From Gnetum montanum (Eukaryota; Streptophyta; Gnetopsida; Gnetales; Gnetaceae), in contig MNCI01008971.1 in assembly GCA_015680685.1 (NCBI GenBank), positions 223,411-287,410 of the forward strand: 64,000 nt of DNA, read 5' to 3'. The number at the start of each line of letters is the position of its first letter. Within the stretch, counting starts at the first letter, position 1. Shown piece after piece: positions 25,001 to 36,441 of the stretch. The notes under the pieces are model-generated. The model saw only the letters and a list, made by a program, of their open reading frames with translations. It was not told where the DNA came from and searched no databases. Made by a program: the position numbers and the translations under genes.

Positions 25001-25772
25001 TGCAATATTGTCCCCACAACTTCAGGAATCGAAGACCACATCCCTAGAGTCCCGCATTAAGGAAATTAAGCTAGATGAGAAAACAAGGGAAATCACCACA
25101 ACCCCTATGTTCATAGCAATACAGGTTGATCATTTCAAAATACGTTGAGTGCATGTCGATGATGGTGCAACAACAAATTTGATTCCTTTTTCCGTCATCG
25201 AAAAATTGGGACTTACTAAACAAATACAACCTACGACAACCTCTTTCTTGAGATCCTTCAGTGGTTCCCATGTGGGAGTGAAAGGCATGGTTACCTTAGA
25301 TTTCATAGCCGGAGACCAATTCCCTACATCAGCTGAATTCATAATAGTGGTTGATGAAATGCCAGGGTTTAATATGATCTTAGGACGTCCTTGGCTAGCT
25401 CAACTTAAAGTTGTATCTTCACCAATCCATTAGGAGATCCACCTACCTTACGAGGGTGGTGAGATCATCATACATGGGGATACAACAGCATCGATCACTT
25501 CCTCATACCTTGAGGTAGGTCAAGGGTCAGAAATTGACTTCGTTAAGCCTAAACAAGAAACCATGAACATACATCAAAACGTGAACCCAAAGTTGACTCA
25601 CAATCTGACTAGCACTGAAGAAACACAAGAAGACGCAAACATAGGAGCCATTCCTACTGATGTCTCTTGGTCAGAACTATCCTTTGAAGGGGAAGGTGAA
25701 TATAAAATCATACCCATATGCCCAATCCCACACGTTAAGCTACAAAAGATCAAGAGGCAACTCAACAACTAG
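22097..25772 (+). pseudogene. gag-pro polyprotein of element II, degraded
   Basis: One frame originally encoded gag and protease. The ATG at 22097 (MESFQINP) is supported by alignment with the III start at 50265. Domains in order: N-terminal region with an R-I-Q-G-K-D and Y-N-F-I-C motif (22210-22290); core gag (23060-23700) with TLPK, KYNGEGDPNAH and FIQRWS; a C-terminal finger near 24060-24130 reading EYHQRCGHGTDYC, whose first cysteine has become phenylalanine; protease at 25140-25430 with VDDGATTNL in place of D-[ST]-G and ILGRPWLAQ. Many stops and two frameshifts (between 24460 and 24592, and near 24860-24890) break it. The stop after KRQLNN is probably the natural end. Confidence 0.82.
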
Positions 25773-25786
25773 AACGAATGAGACGA

Positions 25787-25945
25787 AATGTCCAAAATGA
25801 CGTTAAACTATGAAATGTCTGAAATGACGTTAAACTACAAAATGTCTGAAATGATGTTAAACTATGCAATGTCCAAAATGATGTTAAACTACGCAATGTC
25901 TGAAATGACGTTAAACTACAAAATGTCTGAAATGACATTAAACTA
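25787..25945 (+). repeat. Tandem array with TTAAACT core after gag-pro of II
   Basis: Six copies of a 27-28 bp unit, typically AAATGTCTGAAATGACGTTA followed by AACTAC. Element III has the same motif after its gag-pro (45930-46145). Confidence 0.8.
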
Positions 25946-26422
25946 CCTTTGGCCCACCATGGAATAAAACTGGTAATCCTTTCTTTCTTTAACAACAGAC
26001 GCAACAGTCCATCAAGACTTTAAACTGATGTACTAAGCCCGAAATAGCTTTAAACTAAAACCAACAAGTTACAGATTTACGAACTCTCGTCATTTTACAT
26101 TGAATTTTCGCTTACAAGTTACGATTTAGATTCTTGCATAGTCGTTGCCTCCTTTTCCAAGTATTTACCTTACATTTCACTTTACAATTTAGAAATTTAT
26201 GTTATTTTTAGTTGCGCCATATATTCGAGAAAACAAAGAAAAACAATAAAAAACATGAAAAATAACAAAAATATTTACATAAAACATCAAGATAACGAAG
26301 AAATGCAACCATTTTATACCACAATTAAATTCAGGCCATTACATCAGTCTTTATACATTCCATCAAACATCCAAAAATCAAAAAAAAAACATCAAACGGC
26401 TTAAGCTTGACTAATGCAAAGC
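25946..26422. other. Spacer between array and antisense gene of II
   Basis: No frame is supported. It is A/T-rich, with runs of A at 26230-26270 and 26370-26395. It would contain the 3' end of the antisense gene transcript, but no clear AATAAA in minus orientation was found. Confidence 0.5.
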
Positions 26423-28455
26423 TCATGAATGGGGTTGATCCCCAAAATCCTCTTGCTCAACCGCTCCTCCTCCACTAGGGCCTCCCTCCACTCTAAACAT
26501 TCCCTCATCGATATCAGTGATGAAGGCTTGTACGTCCTGTGTAGCCCTGGGCAAAATAGTCTCAATAATATCATGAGTAATCTGTTCACTTAGATGAAAC
26601 CATATGACAACACTAAAATTTTGTAGTATAAACGACAAGAATGAACTAGCGCCGGGATGAAACCATATTGCATGGGGCCCAATTCGCATGTCATAAGGGG
26701 GTGTGTCTGGCCCAAGGGGGCCAAACCAAGCTAGTATCCTGACGAGCTCAATAACAAGGAGAGAAGATTTAGGTCCCCTGCACATAACTGACAAATTGGG
26801 TAATTGAAAATCCAAGAACTAGCAACAGATCAACATCACATAAAAACAAAAAAAAACATCGTATAAACAAATGTAACACCCCATGAGGCAGAGTGTAATC
26901 TTATGATTACTAAGGCACATTGAAATCAGTTACACAGCAAATCCATGTTTAAAATCCCAGAAAAACAATGTAAACAATTTAAATCTAGAAATTATTGAAC
27001 ATCTTCACAAAAAGCCTAGGATTAAAAATTCCAAATTCAAAACCACATTGCCTTGGACAAAAATCCAAAACCCATAGTCATGCTTCCCAGGGAAAAATTG
27101 GGAAATTTTAGTCACGTTGCCCAGGTGAAAATTCAAAAATCATGGTCACGCTGTCCCAGGGCAAGAAACAACTCATGGTCACGTTGTCCCAAGGCAGAAA
27201 ATAGAAAACTAATGGTTATGCTGTCCAGGGACTAAAACACAAAAACTGCAAGTCATGTTAATTCCATTATTTACCACTAACTCATTCCCAATTACCGTAG
27301 CTATAGTTACTTTATTTGTTATTACTATCCATGCGTTTGTTATCTACCAAAGATTAAGGGAGATAAAGGTCCACCTCGTCTGGGTGGAGAAATCGTGGAC
27401 GCGTTTCCCCAATTAAAACCATGAAGCCATCATTGGGCATGGTAGTGCACGAACTAAATCTCTCCTAGGAATGAGAAGGGGAGCTTTAGTGACAAAGTTT
27501 ACTAATTTTCTTTCAAAAAGCTACCGATTGGAAGATGGACAAGTGCCCGTATAATATTCTAAAATCTTTTAGTACTTAAAATAACAACTATTCTAGAAAA
27601 TCCTATAAGAATCAAAATTTGCATTTGCAGGTGATGCTATCCTAGCCAAAAACCCAAAATCCATAGTCATGCTGCCCATGGAGGAAAACAGAAAAATTTC
27701 TATCACGCTGCCTTAGCCCAAAACAGAAAAATTTCGGTCACGCTACCTTAGCCCAAAACAAAAAAATTTCGGTCACACTGCCTTACCCCAAAATAGAAAA
27801 ATTTCGGTCACGCTGCCTTATCCCAAAACAAAAAAATTTCGATCACGCTGCCTTACCCCAAAACAGAAAAATTTCAATCATGCTGCCTTACCCCAAAACA
27901 GAAAAATTTCGGTCACGCTGCCTTAGCCCAAAACAGAAAAATCAAGGTCACGCTACCCTGCCCAGGGGAGAAAACAAAGAAAATTCATGGTAACGCTACC
28001 TCGCCCAGGGGAGAAAATAGACAAAATTCATGGTCACACGCTACTCAGAGAGACTAAAATTTCAAGAGCGCTGCCCCCTTTGAAATCTTTGTGGTCATGC
28101 TACCACAGCTCCAAGGGTAAGTTTTTAAGTCACGTTTCACCCAAAACCCTGCAACGATGACGCTGAGAAAGCTAGAAATTTTGCAGCTAAAATGCCAAGA
28201 AAAGCTAAAAACCTATGCACTCACGCCCCAAATCGCAAACCCAAAAGTCCCAACCTCTCACCCTAGGTAACGCTGCTTGCAGAAATACAAAAAAAAATTC
28301 GGGCAAAGAATTTACCTATGCAGGGACTTCTTCCATGACGGAACCCTGATTTGGGGAAGACGTTGGAGGAGCTCTTCACTCTGCTTCACGAACGCTAAGG
28401 CTGCCTGCTTCCTCCCCTTGCCCCCGGTTGCTTCCTCCTTGCCCTTGTCTTTCAT
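26423..28455 (-). pseudogene. Antisense gene of element II, exons 1 and 2 (FCP1/NIF-like)
   Basis: Lies between gag-pro and pol, opposite in direction to both. Exon 1 runs 28455-28316 (140 nt, MKDKGKEEATGG...), with donor CATAG|GTAAAT. Exon 2 runs 26777-26423 after acceptor GTGCAG; the intron is 1538 bp and splits a codon after its second base, as in III. Exon 1 shares DKGKE, GRK and LLQ-x-LP with III. Exon 2 shares ELV-x-LAW, a W-F-x-x-G-A-x-x-F-L block and a DIDEG motif. The fold resembles an FCP1/NIF HAD phosphatase with lost catalytic residues. It stops at 26425-26423 soon after DIDEG; exons 3-8 of the III version are missing. Both exons are free of stops. Expression is unknown. Confidence 0.66.
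27050..28140. repeat. GTCACGCTG repeat region in intron 1 of the antisense gene (II)
   Basis: Scattered copies of a GGTCACGCTGCC-type word fill most of the intron. At 27665-27950 they form about eight tandem copies of a 35-bp unit, GGTCACGCTGCCTTACCCCA followed by an A-rich stretch ending ATTTC. The motif is the one that characterises the LTR and leader of the same element. Units differ by point changes, many at CG. Confidence 0.8.
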
Positions 28456-29087
28456 GGTCACGCTGACGCTAACGCTAACACTCACGTTGCACTCTGGAAA
28501 TTACACTATTCTCCCAATTGCCAGCAACTCACAATGACCAAAATCAGGCTTTCTTTTTTCAAAATTCTCTTTTCTATCCCTCCCTAATAATTTAATTTTA
28601 TTTATTTGATTTTTGGCCATTTTATTTTAATACATCTCCTCATTTTAACTACATGTTATTGTCCAAAGCTATCTTTTTCCATATGCCTGCCCAAATTTCC
28701 TTGTCATTCCAATCCCTCAAAATTGGGCCCAAAATTTCTTATGAACAAAGGAGGAAAGTGGTGAAAATAAATAAAAACACTTGAAAATTTCATAAAATTT
28801 TAAAATCTCTACGACCTTATTGTCGACTTGAAAATTTAAAATTTAAATATAGAGTTTAAAAGTCAAAAATTTTAAATAGTGCATACACTCAATTCAAATG
28901 GCAAGTCAACATCCGGCCCGGTATGGCCTTAAACTGCCATGCGGCCTGGTATGGCCTTAAACTGCCATAACTTCCACCGCATCTCTTAAATTTGTCAGTA
29001 CACAGCTTAATTATCCTATGTTCGTTTCCACTTTGTAACTCTCCTACCAAAAGGAGTGTCTCTTATTTTGCTCGTGTTTTAATTGGT
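28456..29087. other. Intergenic spacer: upstream of antisense gene, ahead of pol
   Basis: No frame. Next to exon 1 are CGCTGACGCTAACGCTAAC repeats (28460-28490). A/T-rich sequence follows. At 28905-28980 there are two copies of a GGCCTGGTATGGCCTTAAAC unit, the reverse-orientation partner of the array at 40560-40775 in III. Confidence 0.55.
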
Positions 29088-29089
29088 AG
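29088..29089 (+). other. Conserved splice acceptor ahead of pol in II
   Basis: A T-rich run ending TTGGTAG|GAGTGAGCACC lies 12 bases before the pol ATG. III has TTGACAG|GGACGAGCTCA in the same place. Ogre/Tat elements are known to splice between pro and RT, which fits. The matching donor was not identified. Confidence 0.5.
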
Positions 29090-29100
29090 GAGTGAGCACC

Positions 29101-32100
29101 ATGGCCACCAACAACATCCACTCAATATTGTCTCTCAACAGACCATACGGAGATATAGAAAGAGCAATCTGCCCAGAATCTTTGGATCTAAATCCATCCA
29201 CCTATACTGATCTGATAGCCACTCAAGAAACGTCAGACTAGCCTAAAAATGTAGCTAAAACTCTAGATCTAGAAGCTAACAATATCACTGAAGATCCTCT
29301 AGTTGAAATCCCCATTACCACAGTTAATGACAAAGCCAGAACCCTGAAATTAAGTGCCTTACTAGATCCGCAACTCGTAGGTGACATCACTTAGGTTTTA
29401 AAAGATAACATAAAAACGTTCGCATGGTCATATATAGACATGTCGGGACTAGACCCCAAGATCATCCAACATAACATTATTCTTGATGAAAAAATTAAAC
29501 CAATAAAGCAAAAAGCACGAAAGGTTAGACCCAAAGTGGCATTAGCAGTTTGCGCTGAGATCACAAAGCTCTACCAAGTTGGCTTCATCCGGGCTATTGA
29601 TTATTCCGATTGGGTATCAAATATTGTTGTAGTCCCTAAAAAGAACAGTAGTATATGCATATGCATCAACTTTCGGGACCTCAATGTTGCGACTATAAAA
29701 GATGATTTCCCATTACCTAGTATTGATCAACTTATTGACATGACTGCTAGGCATGTGCTATTGTCCTTCATGGATGGATTTTCGAGCTACAATCGAATAA
29801 GAATCAATCCAGAACATCAACTTAGGACAACTTTTATGACACCTTGGGGAACATTCTGTTATACGATGATGCCATTTGGCCTTAAAAATGCAGGTGCCAC
29901 ATATCAGCAAGCAATGACATATATATTTAGTGATTACATGCTCAACTTGCTCAATGATTATGTTGACGATATAGCGGTCAAATCTAAAAAAACTGAACAA
30001 CATGCAAAAGATTTAGACTTAGTGCTTAAACGGTGTCTCAAATATGACCTTAGGCTCAACCCAAAAAAGTGTGTCTTGGGTGTTAAAATAGGCAAAATGC
30101 TTGGTTTCCTAGTTTTCGAAACAAGGATACGAGTAGACCCCGATAAGGTTAAAGCAATAACCAATATGCAACCACCAAGAAACCTTACCGAACTACGGGG
30201 CCTCCAAGGTAGACTCCAATTCATTAGACACTTCATCGAAAGGCTGATGGATAAGTTGAGTCCTATGCAACATCTATTATGAAAGAATGTACATTTCCAA
30301 TGGACTCAACAATGCCAAGAAGCGTTCAAGAACATAAAACAAGAGTTGACTCAACTACCAACTGTTTATCCTCCACAAAGTGACAAACCTTTTTACATCT
30401 ACCTTGAAACTTCTGATTCCTCCATTGCATCCATGCTTTGTAAAAAATGTCAAGATGGAGCTGAAATCCTTGTATATTACCTGAGCCACGCATTAATCGG
30501 CTATGAACAACGATACAACGACGTAGAAAACTCATGCCTCGCCCTCGTCTTCTCCTTGAAGAAATGGCGACATTATCTTTTCTGTAATCAGGTTTACATC
30601 ATTTGTAAAGATAATGTTCTTCGTGCCATCACTAATAATATCTATGAGTCAAGTAGGTTAGCTAGGTGGAAAGCAATGATCACAAAGTTTGACCTGCACT
30701 ATGTCGCTTAATCTTCCACAAAAGGTCAAGCAATAGTCACACAACTAACCGTCTCGCCGATGCATGATCAAGCAACAATAAACCCCAAATTCCCAGATGA
30801 AAATGTTAACAATGTAGACACCGTACCTGATAACTACGAGGCAATTCTCTACTTCGATGGAGCTTCAACCTCTCAAGGAGGAAGTGTTGCAGCCATTTTA
30901 ACATATCCCTCTGGAGAAATCCAACCTTTCGCCTACCACTTAACCTTTACTTGCACCAATAACGTAGGAAAATACGAAGGTCTTCTTATAGGCCTTCAAG
31001 TAGCGTTAACTTTGGGAATCTCATGCCTTGTAGTTCGAGGTGATTCGCAATTAGTTATTAATCAAGTCACTGAGGTCTACGCATGCAAAGCTCTCCATTT
31101 ACAACCGTACTGTGATTTGACCAAACATCTAGTGAGGCAACTAGTGGAAGTGGATATACAACACGTCCCTAGAAGAGAAAACACCATCGTTGATGCACTT
31201 GCCACACTAGCCTTAAACATAACACCTGAAATGTTCCATGCATTACCTAGTTCTATAACCAGTTGTGCTGAACCTATAATTAACACTCTAAATGAAGTAC
31301 CTATAGCATCTGTTAGTACAACACATGCAATAGAATGGTATGATGACATAAGAGAGTATCTTCTAAGAGGCGAACCTTCACAACACTTGACGAATGCTCA
31401 AAAAGACGCCGTACCAAAACATTCTCACCAATATGCATTAATAGGAGACATCTTGTGTCGTAAATCCTATGAAGGCATTTTGTTAATGTGCGTCAGTAGC
31501 ATTAATGGTCAAATGATTGTAGAACAAATCCATGAAGGACTTTGTGGAGGGCACATAGCACCTAAAGCAATGGCAACGAAGATTAGGCATTTAGGCTATT
31601 ACTGGCCACACATGGAATACGATTGCATCTCCAAGGTTAGAACATGTGACATTTGCCAAAAGCATGGTAACCTAATACATGTACCACCTAATGAACTGCA
31701 TACAACACAAATCACATGGCCATTCCAAAAATGGGATTTAGACTTAATTAGACCGATAACACCATCGACCTCTGCAGGACATAGCTTTATCATCACTACA
31801 ACTGAATATTTCACAAAATTGGTAGAAGCTATTTCCCTTCGGAAGACTACCTCAAAACACATTTGCACTTTTATAAAAGAAAATATCGTGACTCGTTTTG
31901 ATATTCCAATGACCATCATTACCGACAATGGGCCACAGTTCAGCAGTGTAGATACGAAAAGCTTCTATGAAAGTCTGGGCATTAAACATGTATTTTCATC
32001 ACCTTACTACTCACAGAGCAATGGTCAAGCAGAGGCTACAAACAAAACTATCATCATGGTGCTCAAAAAGATGTTGAATCAGAGCAAGAAACGATGGCAT

Positions 32101-32574
32101 GAACAATTAGTCTATGCATTATGGGCTTACAGAACGACACATCGAACATCCACAGGTAACACTCCATATAGTCTAGTGTACGGTTCTGAAGCTATTTTAC
32201 CTTTAGAATTGTAGGTTCCCTCATTGCGAATAGCTCTCTCCAGCCTCCTCAATGAAAGTCAAAATAATGAATTGCGCATTGTCGACCTCAATTCGGTAGA
32301 GAAGGAATGTGTACAAATGCTTGATCAAATTGAATGGTACCAAAAACAATAGAGGCAAAGGCACAAGCACAATCTCCATAAATGCCTAATCAAAGAAGGA
32401 GATCTAGTCCTTAAGGCCACCTGAGAACATCCAGATAAATTCTCAGCCAACTGGGAAGGGCCTTACTTAGTCACCAAGGCATACAATAATGGAGCATTCA
32501 AACTAGCTAACATGGATGGAAACGAGTTCGCCAATCCTACAAACCACTTATACTTGAAAAAGCACTATGTCTGA
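29101..32574 (+). pseudogene. pol polyprotein of element II (RT, RNase H, archaeal-type RNase H, integrase)
   Basis: A single uninterrupted frame of 1157 codons with about seven in-frame stops and no frameshift. ATG 29101 was chosen because it follows the conserved acceptor. Reverse transcriptase is at about residues 130-400, with the catalytic YVDD at 287-290 (29959-29970). A decayed gypsy RNase H follows (30346-30711). An archaeal-type RNase H with DGAST, TNN..YE and GDSQLV (30850-31220) is the mark of the Tat lineage. Integrase has an H-x-H-C-C-like finger (C-D-I-C near 31650), D in WDLDLI, TDNGPQF and the E of GQAEATN (31730-32040). The chain ends in a C-terminal NPTNHLYLKK domain. The stops at 29239, 29392, 30280, 30709, 32212 and beyond make it inactive. 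Confidence 0.9.
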
Positions 32575-32584
32575 CAAACTTGAG

Positions 32585-33455
32585 GTACAGAATAGTCCTG
32601 GCATCATGACTTAAAATTGATACCACAGACTAGTCCTAGATCATAACTTAAAATTGATACCACAGAGTAGTCCTGGCATCATGACTTAAAACTGATACCA
32701 TAGAGTGGTTCTGGCATCATGACTTAAAACTGATACCACAAAGTAGTCCTAACATCATGACTTAAAACTGATACCACAGAATAGTCCTTGCATCATGACT
32801 TAAAACTAATACCATAGAGTAGTCCTGGCATCATGACTTAAAACTGATACCACAGAGTAGTCCTGGCATCATGCCTTAAAAATGATACCACAGAGTAGTC
32901 CTAGCATCATGACTTAAAACTGATACCATAGAGTAGTCCTGGCATCATGTCTTAAAAATGATACCACAGAGTAGTCCTAGCATCATGACTTAAAACTGAT
33001 ACCACAGAACCCTGTCCGGTATGACACTAAACTGTTACATCCATCTGCCATGACATGAAAACTAGCATCAGAGTCCACTAAGACTATAAACTAGTTTGCC
33101 TCTTCACAGTCCACTATGACTATAAACTAGCAATGCACCATCCGCTATGATGCTAAACTGGTATCATCCAAGGGGTTATGACGTGAAACTAATCCACAAT
33201 AGTCTGCTAAGACTACAAACTAGTGACATCATCAACGACCAGGCAAAACTTGAAAAGATGTGTCGTTGCAATCGACTATTCATGTTCCAAAAAGACTTGC
33301 TGCATGATTTATCTCATAGGATCTAATAAAGCTAATGTTGTTCGTGATTCTGTCTGCTTTGAAAATTGCACGCAGTGACTCCATCTCCTTGTTTAAAGTG
33401 TTTAGCTGACTATTTCATTTGTGGTTTTCTTGTCTTCTTGGAGTTGTGTTTGCAG
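32585..33455 (+). other. Putative intron in the 3' untranslated region of II
   Basis: Eleven bases after the pol stop comes CTTGAG|GTACAG, and 871 bp later TTGTGTTTGCAG|GATGACAC. III has the same pair (CTCAG|GTACGTG at 36975 and GTTTGTAG|GATGACAC at 36442). The block around the acceptor is among the best-conserved non-coding sequence between the two elements. Splicing is inferred. Confidence 0.5.
32590..33007 (+). repeat. 38-bp tandem array with TTAAAACTG core after pol of II
   Basis: Eleven copies of a 37-38 bp unit containing CATGACTTAAAACTGATACC and CAGAGTAGTCCTGG. Looser copies with ATGAC..TAAACT continue to about 33215. A counterpart in III lies at 36600-36970. Confidence 0.85.
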
Positions 33456-34403
33456 GATGACACTTCTGAGGCGCTCGTGCATAGATGCACTTCATCGTGA
33501 TGACAAGGTATCACATTCTTCCTGACACACGTAACTAGGTTAATCAATCCGTTCATAAGTACATTCCCAACTCCCGATACATCCCCTATTTCCCCATCAT
33601 ACTCCCCTTAGCCTATTCAATTACACCCCCCTAATACATTCTGCTCACCTTAAAACTCTTGATACATTGTTGCACACTGTTACTCTCTAAGCAGTTGCGA
33701 CGGAAAACATGATACACAGTTAATGATGCAAAATGCAAGTGCTCAAACACGAGCATGACACAAAAAGTAAGCTCTTTCAAAAAGACCAAGAAATGAAAAA
33801 AAATGAAAGAAAAGGAAAAGACAAAATAAGGAAAAAACAAAAGAAAAGATGAAACGAACAAGAAAAACAAGAAAAAGAAAACAAAAGGGTCAAAGAGAAA
33901 AATGCATGGAAAAGGTCTCTGTGGCCCTGTAGGCATCATAAACAAAAGACTATTGGCTCTTCTCATACAAGCCCCAGGCAAGAAGGCAGTTGTCTTGAAA
34001 AATAGTTACACTCATATCTCAAAGAGACCATGTTACACATCATCGCGTGGCTTTGGCTGTTTACAACGGGCCCCGCAAATACTCTATAAGAGTCCTGTTT
34101 CTCCAAAGAACACACCTCCTATGTCTTGGTTCTGAGTCTACTGAAAACCCAGCTATTGACAAGGACCAATCATATAACTTATTCATGAGAAAGCATTCCT
34201 CTCCCACAAATTCCAACAGCAATTTCCCAGCTTTCCTTCTTGCAACCAATCCCCTCCCCTTGCATCTCAAACTGCATTTCCCCGATCCCATGTACTTTTG
34301 AAAATGGTGCGATGACATCCAGCCAAGGGCTAACGGTTAATGTTTGGTACTTGGTCGTTCATGGTGTTTTGCACTTCTTTGTCGACGCCTCTCGAGTAGA
34401 TTC
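33456..34403 (+). other. 3' non-coding region of element II
   Basis: No coding frame is supported. It includes a tract of almost pure A/G on the + strand at 33770-33905. The last 320 bp (34088-34408) recur at 50977-51297. The final 200 bp resemble the equivalent region of III upstream of its polypurine tract (minus strand 35623-35830), which shows that this is II's own 3' end. Confidence 0.6.
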
Positions 34404-34408
34404 CTCCA
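34404..34408. repeat. Target-site duplication of element III, left copy (CTCCA)
   Basis: CTCCA precedes the LTR at 34409 and recurs at 52457-52461. In III itself the homologous site reads ATTCCTCCAAGCGTCAAC uninterrupted, confirming one target copy. A further CTCCA at 51293-51297 precedes the inner edge of the right LTR and belongs to a later duplication. Confidence 0.85.
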
Positions 34409-35607
34409 TGTACCGCCTGAAATCATCGATCTCCGGCTAGAAGGAAAAACAGAGGCCGCGGGATCGCAGGACGTGTACAGAAGACCCTGCCTTCGCCTGA
34501 GGGCAAGCTGGAATGCAACAAAGGCAGAGTACCTTGGGTGGTCTGCACGCAGATCAGACAAGGATTTCCCCGCATGTACGCAAAGTGCTAATACGCTGGG
34601 TTATGCGTAAACGGTGTGCGAGCGTAAACAAAGTAACAGAACAGCGTGGAGCGTAAACGGATGCAAACGAAGCATGAGCGTAAACAGACGTAAACGATGC
34701 GTGGGCCAAATTAACATAAAACTGTAAAAGAACTGATGCAGCAAATGTAAACAATGGTATTACAGAGTCAAGGTATAGTGCACCGATCTAACACAGTCGT
34801 GTGGGAACACAAGGCGGACGAAAAGCCCCGGCGTACATAGGGATGACTCAGGCGGTTTGCAGGGTGAACGGAGCGTAAGAGACTTGATCCGCAGCATGCA
34901 GGGCTTCCCAGCGTAAGAGGGTTTTAGCTCTTTTTTGCAGCGTAAATGTTCTCTCATGTGCTCCGAGATTTTGCAAAACGTCCGGACGAAGTGGGAAAAT
35001 GGGGGTTTTATACAGGTTGTTACGCTAGACTCGGGATGGGCGACACATGGTGCGTTGACCGGGTGCATACACTTTACAAATGTACAAAATATTACAACTG
35101 CTGGGCGTATACGCCGTATTAAGTCGGCGTATACGCTGGGCGTATACGCTGAACGTGCTGGTGTGAACTGAGTGGAGATGCTGAGTGCTGGGCGTACACG
35201 CTGGGCGTATACGCTGATGGATGCTGAGCGTACACACCGGGCGTATACGCCAAAGGGAGTCCACTTGCTTCAATCCTTGCCTTCTGGTGTTATCTTCATG
35301 CTGTCATTGAAAATCCTGTCGTCGAGCATGTGTATCTGCAGTACCTGGGCGTATACGCCGAAGAGCTAGGCATATATGTTGGAGTGCCGGGCGTATACGC
35401 TGGGCGTATACGCTGGAATGCTGGGCGTATATGCTGCAGGTGTGATCTTGGGCATATACGCAGCAGGTGTGATCTTGGGCGTATACGCTAGCGCCATGTA
35501 CTTAGCAAAAACTAAGTGTTGTGATCATGCAGCCGGCGTCGTTCGTGAGTTCGCGAGTCCTATTTGGTGTCGGACAAGTACTAAGCTCCGAATTTTGTGG
35601 TGTTTCA
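34409..35607 (-). repeat. 3' LTR of element III
   Basis: 1199 bp. On the minus strand it starts TGAAACACCAC and ends GGCGGTACA. The minus-strand TATA box (TATAAAA) is at 35006-35012. About ten exact copies of the palindrome GCGTATACGC, plus mutated ones, lie at 35100-35490. Repeated GCGTAAAC words lie at 34600-34720. Confidence 0.87.
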
Positions 35608-35622
35608 TTGGCCCCTCTTTGT
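35608..35622 (-). other. Polypurine tract of element III
   Basis: The minus strand reads CAAAGAGGGGCCAA up to the LTR. It is identical to the tract of II at 52470-52483. Confidence 0.82.
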
Positions 35623-36441
35623 TGACGCTTGGAGGAATCGACCCAAGAAGTGTCGACAAAGAAGTGCAAAATACCACAAGCAACTTAATGAAGACGTTGC
35701 CCGCTGCCACTAGACGAGACGTCATCGCACCATGTTCAGTAGTACATGGGATTGGGAAAGCGGAATTTGTAGCTGATGGGAGGATAGGAATTGGCGACTG
35801 CCCAAGGAACTGTGTGGACAGGTGATGTTTCAGTATGTGGCATGCTGATCCGTACCTTAGCCATTGTTTTAGCAGACTCGGAGTATAGGCATGCGATGTG
35901 CGTTCTTTGGCGGAACAGCGCTCTTGGTTAGTTTTCAAAAGGACTTGTTGGCGAGGCCAGAGCCACAGGAGGATGTGTTACATTCTTTGGGAGAGCAGGG
36001 CCCATTTTTAGTGTTTAAGGGGAACCTGCTGGCGGGGAGCCAAAGCCATGCAACTAGATGTTCTTTGAGCGCTTTGGACATGAGTACTTAGTTTTGAGAC
36101 AACTGCCTTCCCGCCTGGGGCTTGTATGGGAAGTGTCAGAGGTCTTTGTTTGTGTTTGTGTTTTTTTTTGACGTTGCAAACTTTGCTTTGCCTGTGTACT
36201 CATGTGCAAGTGCTGTGCGGCGTGTTGCAACTGCTTTAAGCGGTACGGTGTTTTAAATGTACTTGGTGTGTCAAGGGGATGCCGGGATAAAGTGTTAGTG
36301 AATGGATAGGGAAATTTTATCAGTGAATGGGGACGTACTAGTGAACGGTTTGATTCAGTCTTGCCATGTATGCTGCAAACAGTGTCTTATCTTGCTGCTC
36401 GTGACGAAGTGCACTCTTGTACGACACTTCTGGGTGTCATC
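35623..36441 (-). other. 3' non-coding region of element III
   Basis: No supported frame. The part next to the polypurine tract matches II at 34200-34408 (minus strand, e.g. TTTTGCACTTCTTTGTCGAC). The rest is unique, with a T-run at 36163-36172. Confidence 0.55.

Noticed and set aside
27665-27950. Regularly spaced repeats resembling a CRISPR array (also 32590-33007)
   Set aside because: Units are directly contiguous, without unique spacers, and lie in a plant retrotransposon.
34240-34610. Frames repeated almost identically at 34240-34610 and 51129-51499
   Set aside because: They arise from the duplicated II flank plus LTR, not from duplicated genes.
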